Shown here piece by piece: positions 1 to 5,800 of a stretch of DNA of 11,628 bases (position 1 is the stretch's first letter; the number at the start of each line of letters is the position of its first letter). Under the pieces are notes generated by a model. The model was given only the letters and a program-made list of their open reading frames with translations, did not search any database and had not been told where the DNA came from. The stretch is taken from NCBI GenBank assembly GCA_051658525.1, contig JBOFMT010000058.1, positions 1-11,628 on the forward strand, given 5' to 3'. The translations under genes were made by a program, and so were the position numbers. Source of the DNA: JBOFMT01 sp051658525 (lineage in GTDB: Bacteria > Bacillota_I > Bacilli_A > Erysipelotrichales > Erysipelotrichaceae).

Positions 1-35
1 TCCAGCAGTTGTGCAATTTCAATCATTTTATGCAT
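1..35 (-). CDS. 5' end of a truncated unknown gene
   Basis: Read on the minus strand, ATG at 35 opens a frame that stays open to the window edge and begins MHKMIEIAQLL. An excellent ribosome binding site (AAGGAGG, 43-49) lies 7 bases before the ATG, and a sigma-A-like promoter sits further upstream (94-122). These signals, rather than the eleven visible residues, support a real gene. An in-frame ATG three codons later is further from the binding site and less likely. The product cannot be identified from so few residues. Confidence 0.65.
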   Translation of the reverse strand, partial: MHKMIEIAQLL

Positions 36-52
36 AAATGCACCTCCTTAAC

Positions 53-84
53 GTACAAAAAAAGACTGCACATTTTTCTTGTAC
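53..84 (-). promoter_or_regulatory. AT-rich hairpin in leader of the truncated gene
   Basis: GTAC-ended arms at 53-64 and 73-84 can pair over about 12 positions with one mismatch (59/78) and one G-T pair, around an 8-base loop. It lies wholly within the predicted untranslated leader, ending 3 bases before the AAGGAGG ribosome binding site. It might affect transcript stability or translation. No known riboswitch class is recognised. Confidence 0.35.
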
Positions 85-93
85 AGCCTCAGC

Positions 94-122
94 ATAACAT
101 GAATGGGAATAAGTGGTCTCAA
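94..122 (-). promoter_or_regulatory. Promoter of the truncated gene
   Basis: On the minus strand, TTGAGA (117-122, 5 of 6 to the -35 consensus) is followed after exactly 17 bases by TGTTAT (94-99, 4 of 6 to the -10 consensus). Transcription would start near 87, giving a leader of about 50 bases. The -35 box lies inside the first unit of the adjacent tandem repeat array. Confidence 0.5.
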
Positions 123-198
123 TAAGCGTCGCAGTGGTCCCCAAACTCCGACGAAGTGGTGCTCTTTCTCCGACGGAGTGGTTCCCCACAACCGACGA
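112..198. repeat. Four 22-bp tandem repeats; probable solo IS21-type end
   Basis: Four head-to-tail units lie at 112-132 (21 bp, most diverged), 133-154, 155-176 and 177-198 (22 bp each). All start AGTGGT. The last three end CCGACG plus one base, while the middle of each unit varies (CCCCAAACT, GCTCTTTCT, TCCCCACAA). The second and fourth units share the CCCCA-type core. Multiple short imperfect repeats of this kind, with GTGGTCCCC and TCCGACGA elements, resemble the transposase-binding repeats at the ends of IS21-family elements in Firmicutes (recalled family knowledge, not checked). No istA or istB coding sequence flanks it in the window, so it would be a leftover terminus. The spacing is too short and regular for CRISPR. 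Confidence 0.55.
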
Positions 199-399
199 AA
201 ACAGAAAAGCTTATGTTACTATGAGTTTTGTCTTATTTATGACTGGCTATCGATATCCAATTATTTATTGATAATAAATAGTGAATAAGTGCTGTTATCT
301 TCATATAAAATCTATGAAGTGTGGATTTCAAGTAAATATAATAGTGATAATTCATTGAAAAAAGAAAACGGAAATTCGAGATTGTAATGTAAATACAGT
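199..399. other. Non-coding AT-rich stretch
   Basis: No convincing gene was seen on either strand here: the short open frames lack ribosome binding sites and are built from biased AT-rich sequence. The only structure noted is a small palindrome at 262-280 (ATTTATT-GAT-AATAAAT plus one flanking pair). If the repeats to the left are an insertion sequence end, this may be decayed insertion DNA, but no coding remnant is recognisable. Confidence 0.4.
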
Positions 400-436
400 A
401 AAAAAGCAGTGCCGCATTTGATGACACTACTTTTTT
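400..436 (-). terminator. Terminator of the AraC-GH39 gene
   Basis: Arms 400-413 and 423-436 pair over 14 positions, including two G-U pairs in the minus-strand transcript, around a 9-base loop. Each arm carries six A or T residues at its outer end, so the structure could work in both directions. It begins 2 bases after the TAA stop codon (439-441) of the minus-strand gene. Confidence 0.85.
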
Positions 437-438
437 GT

Positions 439-2898
439 TTAAAACGTAATTGTAAACAGCTGGATTCCATGTACTGGTAAGGCGACATCCAATTCGATGG
501 TTTGATTACAATGGATGCGCTTTTTTTCAATAGAGGGATGAATGCTTTGTAAATATTGGATATCTTCCTTCGAAACCGTGTTTCTTGTGGCATATTGATT
601 GAAGGAGTCGTAAGTAGAACCGTGTTCGCGGTCAAGTGTATGTTTGGTTAACACAACGGGGCCACAATAATCAAGTTCCAAAATCAACTGCAAATGCAAC
701 ATACAGTCTGTTTGAAATACTTGATATCTCGATTGTTTGGAAATATGAGAGCGATCGTTGTTACAATACATATCATCAAAGTGGGCGTAGTTAAAGCATA
801 GAATCTGATAACCACTAAGACTTTTTGTAATGATATAATTGGATGTTTTTGTAATCAGTTCATCACCCAAACAATTCATTAAGGCATATGCGTGATAGGC
901 AGCTTTTTTAATACCATGTTGGGTTATAAGTCCCAAACCACCATGGAATTCATCGGCTGCAAGAGGAAACTCTTCCATGATATCGGTTAAGGTCCAATGG
1001 TTTAAATACTTTACTTTATTGATATTTTCTACTAGTTGCTTCACAATATAGCACGCTTTATAACAGGTGTCATTGGTTAACTCATCGTGAGAGGCACTCG
1101 CATTCCATTCATTGATAAAGATGTTGTCGTAATGAAAGCCATAAGGTGCTAATAAGTTTTGGAAAAATTGCACACTGGTTGCTAAATGGTGGATATTTTT
1201 AGAAATTACGGGACTCTTTTTGCCTTTGATTAGCAGGCGTGATAATTCATCCATACTATCGCAGTGCGGATACACGTGATAAGAGAAAAAATCAGGCATA
1301 CAATCATGGGCTTTACAAAAATCTAAGAAGGGATGGAGCCAATGCACGATATCATCAACATTGCTAATACTTGGTCCACCAACTTGAAGGCTAGGGTGAA
1401 CGGCTTTGATAGCGTGGACACTCGCCTTCCAAAATTCGTGGAAATCTTTATCACTGCCATCCCAAAAGGCGTTAGTGAGTTCCGGTTCATTCCATAATTC
1501 AAATTGTAAGGTTTGCACACAAGCTAGTCCGAAACGTGAAATAAGAGCTTGAATAAACTCGGTTAACAAATCGCACCAAGCGGCATTTTCTTTTGGCATA
1601 CAAGGATAACTTTGATCAAAGAAGTAAGGCTTTGGGTGTTTTGCTAATAGTTTTGGCATAAAGTTCAAACTAACAAAAGGTTTGATATTGTGATCAAATA
1701 AGAAATCAAAAATCTGGAATATATAGTTAAAGTTATACTGTGGTTGCCCATCACTGATTTTACATAGCACCATCATACTATCATCAAAGATACCGTGAAA
1801 TTTGACCATTGTAAAACCCAATTCTTTTGTAGCTAGTAATAATTGTTCTTGCACATCACGACGCATAAGATGTGCGGCTTTGCCAACACTTGTAAGGTTT
1901 TTCCAGTAGTGCGTAAATGGGATTGGTGTATAGTCGTTTAGTTTAATCGCGATACTATCTTTTGAACGCGTTGGAATATGGTTTACATCTGGTGTGTCCA
2001 AATATTGAAATAAACTTGCAAAGGCATCGGAGTGGGTAAGTTCTGTATAATTGGCAGCACGCTTGATGACACTACTGCGCTCACTTAACATCTTATTCTT
2101 TTTTCGAAAGTCACTTAGACTCATATTGTAGATTTTATGCAATTCTCTCGATAGTGATTTTACTGTAGGAAAGCCATTTTTTGTCGCAAGTTCCTGTATG
2201 GTTAGATCGGTATGAATCAGATCATGTATCGCATGTTCCAAGCGTACCGAGGAAATATATTGTTTGTAACTTACCCCAACATACTTCTTGAAAAACTTTG
2301 ATACATAAGCGATGGATAAAAATTCTTTATCAGAAATATCCTGTAGGGATATTTCTTCGGCATAATGTGCGTTAATATAGCGGATGATCGATTCTATGCG
2401 CTCATTGTATTTCTCACTACCCGTTTGTTTATTTGTTTCATAACTATAGTTTTCCTGAAGAACATAAATCAAATCGTACAAAAGTGCTTGTAGCTTGGTT
2501 TGGTAGTATTCCCCTTTTTTATGATAGACCCAGGCAATTTCAGCTAAATGTTTGATGAGTAAGGCTTTGGCAGTTGCATTGTCTTTGACTTTAAATTCTA
2601 GATGTTCCCCTAATAGTGGAATTAAAATATCTCTAGATATTTGAAGCGTGAGTAATAAACTTCCTTCATCCGATAAGACACTATGGCCATAACAAGAGTT
2701 AATAAAGGCAAAATCTAACTCTTGTAGTACCGACGTCTTAGAGCCGATGTTGATTTTTGCACTCCCTGAGATTACTAGAATGATTTCAAAGGAGTTATGC
2801 CAATGGTTTTGTACGTGTTGTACATTGCTTAAAAACACGCGATAAGGCTGTTTTTCAGTGTAGTTGATATGCTCATAAGTAGCATTGTGTTCGATCAT
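439..2898 (-). CDS. AraC-type regulator fused to GH39 glycosidase domain
   Basis: This is an 819-residue cytoplasmic protein with no signal peptide or membrane segment. Residues ~10-110 look like an AraC-type cupin sensor (H32-W-H34 and E38). Residues ~166-267 form the AraC double helix-turn-helix (ISLQDIS...FFKKYVGVSYKQYI, then TIQELATKNGF...SLSDFRKKN). Residues ~315-819 resemble GH39 beta-xylosidases: FELWNEPE carries the expected acid/base Glu (E471) and FINEWNAS the nucleophile (E597). It may therefore sense a glycoside through this domain, or bind and cleave it; the activity is inferred. The start chosen is ATG 2898, because AGGGGG (2906-2911) lies 7 bases upstream. An in-frame ATG at 2988 has no binding site and overlaps the predicted -10 box. 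The gene is divergent from the sugar operon, so it probably regulates that operon. AraC-GH39 fusions are known in Firmicutes, but their biochemistry is little described. Confidence 0.88.
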   Translation of the reverse strand: MIEHNATYEHINYTEKQPYRVFLSNVQHVQNHWHNSFEIILVISGSAKINIGSKTSVLQELDFAFINSCYGHSVLSDEGSLLLTLQISRDILIPLLGEHLEFKVKDNATAKALLIKHLAEIAWVYHKKGEYYQTKLQALLYDLIYVLQENYSYETNKQTGSEKYNERIESIIRYINAHYAEEISLQDISDKEFLSIAYVSKFFKKYVGVSYKQYISSVRLEHAIHDLIHTDLTIQELATKNGFPTVKSLSRELHKIYNMSLSDFRKKNKMLSERSSVIKRAANYTELTHSDAFASLFQYLDTPDVNHIPTRSKDSIAIKLNDYTPIPFTHYWKNLTSVGKAAHLMRRDVQEQLLLATKELGFTMVKFHGIFDDSMMVLCKISDGQPQYNFNYIFQIFDFLFDHNIKPFVSLNFMPKLLAKHPKPYFFDQSYPCMPKENAAWCDLLTEFIQALISRFGLACVQTLQFELWNEPELTNAFWDGSDKDFHEFWKASVHAIKAVHPSLQVGGPSISNVDDIVHWLHPFLDFCKAHDCMPDFFSYHVYPHCDSMDELSRLLIKGKKSPVISKNIHHLATSVQFFQNLLAPYGFHYDNIFINEWNASASHDELTNDTCYKACYIVKQLVENINKVKYLNHWTLTDIMEEFPLAADEFHGGLGLITQHGIKKAAYHAYALMNCLGDELITKTSNYIITKSLSGYQILCFNYAHFDDMYCNNDRSHISKQSRYQVFQTDCMLHLQLILELDYCGPVVLTKHTLDREHGSTYDSFNQYATRNTVSKEDIQYLQSIHPSIEKKRIHCNQTIELDVALPVHGIQLFTITF

Positions 2899-2963
2899 AT
2901 TTAGTCCCCCTCGAATATAATCATAGGCTCTTTTTTGTCCTTTGTGACGCAGATTATCAATGT

Positions 2964-2984
2964 AAGCGATATCTGAAATCGCTT
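2964..2984. promoter_or_regulatory. Inverted repeat at regulator start site, candidate operator
   Basis: A perfect 7-bp inverted repeat (AAGCGAT, 7-base spacer, ATCGCTT) lies immediately downstream of the predicted minus-strand -10 box, covering the expected transcription start of the AraC-GH39 gene. The position suits autoregulation or another repressor; equally it could fold as a hairpin at the very 5' end of the transcript. A 7-bp repeat of this kind can occur by chance in a window this size, so location is the main argument. Confidence 0.35.
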
Positions 2985-2986
2985 GC

Positions 2987-3015
2987 ATAACAAAAAATGC
3001 GCGTTTTTATGACAA
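2987..3015 (-). promoter_or_regulatory. Promoter of the AraC-GH39 gene
   Basis: On the minus strand TTGTCA (3010-3015, 5 of 6 to consensus) is separated by exactly 17 bases from TGTTAT (2987-2992, 4 of 6). Transcription would start near 2980, giving a leader of roughly 80 bases before ATG 2898. This placement also argues against the upstream ATG at 2988, which lies inside the -10 element. Confidence 0.6.
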
Positions 3016-3024
3016 GAAACGTAC

Positions 3025-3038
3025 TGTTTGCGCTTCCA
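3025..3038 (+). promoter_or_regulatory. Candidate CcpA (cre) site
   Basis: TGTTTGCGCTTCCA matches 8 of the 10 defined positions of the cre consensus TGWNANCGNTNWCA, including the central CG. It overlaps the presumed -35 region of the operon promoter, where CcpA binding would repress transcription when preferred sugars are present. Carbon catabolite control is expected for a sugar uptake operon, but two consensus positions are missed, so this is only a candidate. Confidence 0.4.
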
Positions 3039-3053
3039 TAATAAAAGTATACT
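3025..3053 (+). promoter_or_regulatory. Promoter of the sugar operon
   Basis: TATACT (3048-3053, 5 of 6 to the -10 consensus) lies 17 bases after a poor -35 sequence, TGTTTG (3025-3030). Transcription would begin near 3060, giving a leader of about 26 bases before the GH3 start. A weak -35 box is typical of promoters that need an activator, which fits the divergent AraC-type gene. Confidence 0.5.
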
Positions 3054-3085
3054 ATAGATAGTTACAAAGACAAGGAGAATTGAGA

Positions 3086-4771
3086 ATGAAGCAACATATA
3101 TTATCAAAGTTTCCATTTGGTTTAACGACACAACAGATTGAAACTGTGGAAACAAAACTAAATAACATGACATTGGATGAGAAATTAGCGCAACTTTTTT
3201 GCCTAATCTTATATGACAATGAAAAAGCAGCTCTAGATAAGATCTTAGCATTTGCACCGGGGGGCGTAATGCTTCGCCCTATGGGATGCGAGCAAGCGGT
3301 GGAAATCGTAAACTACTTACAAAAACAAAGTAAAGTACCGATGTTTATCGCTGCCAATCTAGAAAAAGGGGGGAGCGGTGTTGTTCATGAAGGAACACAA
3401 GTAAATTCTCCTATGGGTATTGCCGCTACACAGGATACGCGTTTCGCAACGGACCTTGGCCATGTATGTGGTGTTGAGGGACAAGCAGTTGGTGTTAACT
3501 GGGCCTTCGCTCCGATTGTAGATATTGACTATAACTTTAGAAATCCAATTACGAATACAAGAACCTTTGGAAGTAATCCTAGTAGGGTTGCGGATATGGG
3601 TGCTGCCTATATTTCAGAAATACAAAAACACAATGTGGCAGCTTGTGCCAAGCATTTTCCAGGTGATGGAACGGATGAACGTGATCAACACTTGGTAACC
3701 GCCTTCAATACTTTATCGGTAGAAGCGTGGAGAGAAACGTATGGAGAAGTTTACAAAGCGGCGATTCAAGCTGGTAGTTTAACGGTAATGATGGGACATT
3801 TCCTATTCAAAGCGTATGAAGAAATGATGCATCCTGGTATTCAGGAAGAAGCAATGTTACCTGCTTCCTTAAACCGCGATATCATTGAAACCCTATTGCG
3901 TGATGAACTAAATTTTAATGGACTTGTAATTACCGATAGTACTACGATGGGTGGATTCTTAGCAGCAATGCCTCGTGAGCGTGCTGTGCCGTTGGCCATT
4001 GCAAGTGGTTGTGATATGTTCTTGTTTAGTTACAACTTAGAAGAAGATTTCAACTCGATGAAACAAGGGTATTTGGATGGTGTGATCACAGAAGAACGCT
4101 TACACACTGCCTTAACTCGTGTCTTGGGATTGAAGATGAAGTTGAACTTGTGGGAGGAAAGCGTTGCTTGTCCAACCTTAGAAAACGCAAAAGCGAAAGT
4201 AGGAACTGTAAGCTTTGCGGATATCTCAAGTGCATGTCATAAACAAGCAATTACGCTAGTAAAAGAAGAAGCTGGTGTCTTACCACTCGCACCTAAGAAG
4301 TATCCAAGGGTGTTGTTGCATGGGATTGAGCCAAGTGATGGTGGGTTGTATGGAAATCGTACCGATTCGGTTGCTTATTTCAAACAACAGTTGGAACAAC
4401 AAGGATTTGTTGTTAGCTTATTTACACCACACAAAGCAACAGAAGGAAGTTTACCACCGATGAAGTCGATTCTAGAACAGTATGATTTGATCATCTATGT
4501 TGCAAATCTTGCGACAAAGAGCAATCAAACAACGATTCGCATTGAATGGATGTCACCGATGGGAGCGAATCTTCCAATCTTTACGCATAGCATTCCAACG
4601 ATCTTTATCAGTTTGGAAAATCCATACCACTTGTTGGATGCACCGATGGTGAAAACATTTATTAATACGTACAGTAGTAGTAATGAAGCGATCCAACAAT
4701 TGGTAGAAAAACTAATGGGTCAGAGTAAATTTGTAGGTAAGAGTCCAGTAGATCCGTTTTGTAATCTATAA
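3086..4771 (+). CDS. GH3 family beta-glycosidase or phosphorylase, NagZ/Nag3-like
   Basis: This 561-residue protein lacks a signal peptide, so it should act on imported glycosides in the cytoplasm. Residues ~10-355 form a GH3 barrel. KHFPGDG (189-195) followed by D200-Q-H202 matches the NagZ-type signature, in which a His-Asp dyad serves as acid/base. VITDS supplies the nucleophile D284. FAPIVDID...NPITNTRTFG (141-162) is also typical. Residues ~380-561 form a smaller C-terminal domain ending in a KSPVDPF motif, as in two-domain GH3 proteins. Related Nag3 of Cellulomonas fimi prefers phosphate over water as acceptor, so this could be a retaining beta-glycoside phosphorylase; a hydrolase is the alternative, and the sugar (glucose or GlcNAc) is undetermined. 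The start is ATG 3086, 8 bases after AAGGAG (3072-3077); a TTG at 3080 is too close to it. It is the first gene of the operon. Confidence 0.9.
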   Translation: MKQHILSKFPFGLTTQQIETVETKLNNMTLDEKLAQLFCLILYDNEKAALDKILAFAPGGVMLRPMGCEQAVEIVNYLQKQSKVPMFIAANLEKGGSGVVHEGTQVNSPMGIAATQDTRFATDLGHVCGVEGQAVGVNWAFAPIVDIDYNFRNPITNTRTFGSNPSRVADMGAAYISEIQKHNVAACAKHFPGDGTDERDQHLVTAFNTLSVEAWRETYGEVYKAAIQAGSLTVMMGHFLFKAYEEMMHPGIQEEAMLPASLNRDIIETLLRDELNFNGLVITDSTTMGGFLAAMPRERAVPLAIASGCDMFLFSYNLEEDFNSMKQGYLDGVITEERLHTALTRVLGLKMKLNLWEESVACPTLENAKAKVGTVSFADISSACHKQAITLVKEEAGVLPLAPKKYPRVLLHGIEPSDGGLYGNRTDSVAYFKQQLEQQGFVVSLFTPHKATEGSLPPMKSILEQYDLIIYVANLATKSNQTTIRIEWMSPMGANLPIFTHSIPTIFISLENPYHLLDAPMVKTFINTYSSSNEAIQQLVEKLMGQSKFVGKSPVDPFCNL

Positions 4772-4792
4772 ACAAAAAAAGAGGAGAAGAAA

Positions 4793-5749
4793 ATGAAAAC
4801 GATGAAAAGAGTAATGAAGCTGATGCTGGTTGCTTTGGTGAGCTTGTCATTAACGGCATGTAGCTCAGCAGGGGATGCAGCACAAAAAGTGATTGGTATT
4901 TCAATGAATGCTGCGGATGAGTATTGTACAGCATTATTAGCAGTAATGGAACAAACAGCAAAAGATGCTGGGTATAAAGTAGTAGCTACCAATGCCAATG
5001 GTAGTCCAAACAAACAAATCAGTGATGTGGAAAGCTTAGTTGCACAAAATCCAAGTGTAATTATCGTACGTGCAGTAGACCCTAGTGCAAGTGCACCAGC
5101 TGTGGAAGCGAGTATGTCTGCTGGTATTAAAACCGTGATTATTGATTTACCTATTTTTGATGCAGATTATACGGTACGATTGACAAGTGATCAAGGGCGC
5201 GTTGGTGAATTGATTGGTGAGCATTTAAATGCATGGTTAGCAGAAGATAGCACTCGTGTTGCGAACTTAGGATATATCAAAGGAAACGATATTCCACCTA
5301 CAGCACCAAGAAGAACACGTTTATTAGAAACAGCAACAGCAGCAAATGAACTTATTACAGCTACAACATCTCCTGATTGGAGTGTATCAGCTGCACAAGC
5401 AATTACCAATGACTGGTTATCTGCTTACCCTGAAATGAATGTGATTGCAGCAATGAGTGATGAACTTGCCAATGCAGCGATTCAAGCTTTGATTGCAGCT
5501 GGGAAAAATCCTGCTGACTATTTAATCTATGGATGTGATGGTTCTAAAAATGGATTATTAGCTGTAGAGAATGGTGAAATGGCAGCTACTGTTATTACTG
5601 ATCCAACACTTTGGGGTGTAATGGCAATGGAACTTGCAATTGATGTGGAAACAGAAGCACAAACGTTTGAAGTAAATGCACAAGTGGATGGAACAGATTC
5701 TATGGTTCTTGTGACAAAAGATAACGTAAGTGATTATTTAAGTAAATAA
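4793..5749 (+). CDS. Sugar-binding lipoprotein of ribose-type ABC transporter
   Basis: This 318-residue protein is the extracellular receptor of the import system. Its N-terminus has positive charges, a hydrophobic stretch and the lipobox L20-T-A-C23, so Cys23 should be lipidated and anchored to the membrane. Residues ~33-285 follow the periplasmic-binding-protein-4 (RbsB-like) fold: VIGISM at the first strand, VIIVRAVDPSA (89-99), R173-R-T-R (hinge region), AAMSDELA (219-226) and YGCDGS (246-251). Residues that RbsB uses to hold ribose are partly changed: SDE replaces the usual NDE, and TDP (269-271) stands where QQP is common. The ligand is therefore probably not ribose. It starts 21 bases after the GH3 stop, with GAGGAG (4781-4786) 6 bases before ATG. 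A stable hairpin follows the gene. Confidence 0.92.
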   Translation: MKTMKRVMKLMLVALVSLSLTACSSAGDAAQKVIGISMNAADEYCTALLAVMEQTAKDAGYKVVATNANGSPNKQISDVESLVAQNPSVIIVRAVDPSASAPAVEASMSAGIKTVIIDLPIFDADYTVRLTSDQGRVGELIGEHLNAWLAEDSTRVANLGYIKGNDIPPTAPRRTRLLETATAANELITATTSPDWSVSAAQAITNDWLSAYPEMNVIAAMSDELANAAIQALIAAGKNPADYLIYGCDGSKNGLLAVENGEMAATVITDPTLWGVMAMELAIDVETEAQTFEVNAQVDGTDSMVLVTKDNVSDYLSK

Positions 5750-5758
5750 TATTGTATT

Positions 5759-5781
5759 AGGAGGAGAGAACCTCTCCTCCT
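5759..5781 (+). terminator. Intra-operon hairpin, partial terminator or mRNA stabiliser
   Basis: A perfect 10-bp stem (AGGAGGAGAG at 5759-5768 with CTCTCCTCCT at 5772-5781) closes a 3-base loop in the 51-base gap between binding protein and ATPase. Only a weak T-stretch (TTTCC) follows, so most polymerases probably read through. Such hairpins commonly let the binding protein be made in excess over the membrane parts, by attenuation or by protecting the upstream mRNA's 3' end. One arm is a perfect Shine-Dalgarno sequence, hidden within the stem. Confidence 0.7.
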
Positions 5782-5800
5782 TTCCTATAGGGGGAAGTGT

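Noticed and set aside
112..198. CRISPR-like repeats
   Set aside because: Units are contiguous 21-22-bp imperfect repeats; the variable part of each is only about 9 bases, far shorter than CRISPR spacers, and no cas gene is present.
103..288. A 61-residue plus-strand open frame across the repeat array
   Set aside because: It is translated tandem repeat plus AT-rich sequence, has no ribosome binding site, and resembles no protein family.
2899..2988. N-terminal 30-residue extension of the AraC-GH39 protein
   Set aside because: The ATG at 2988 lacks a ribosome binding site and overlaps the predicted -10 box, while ATG 2898 has a strong site.
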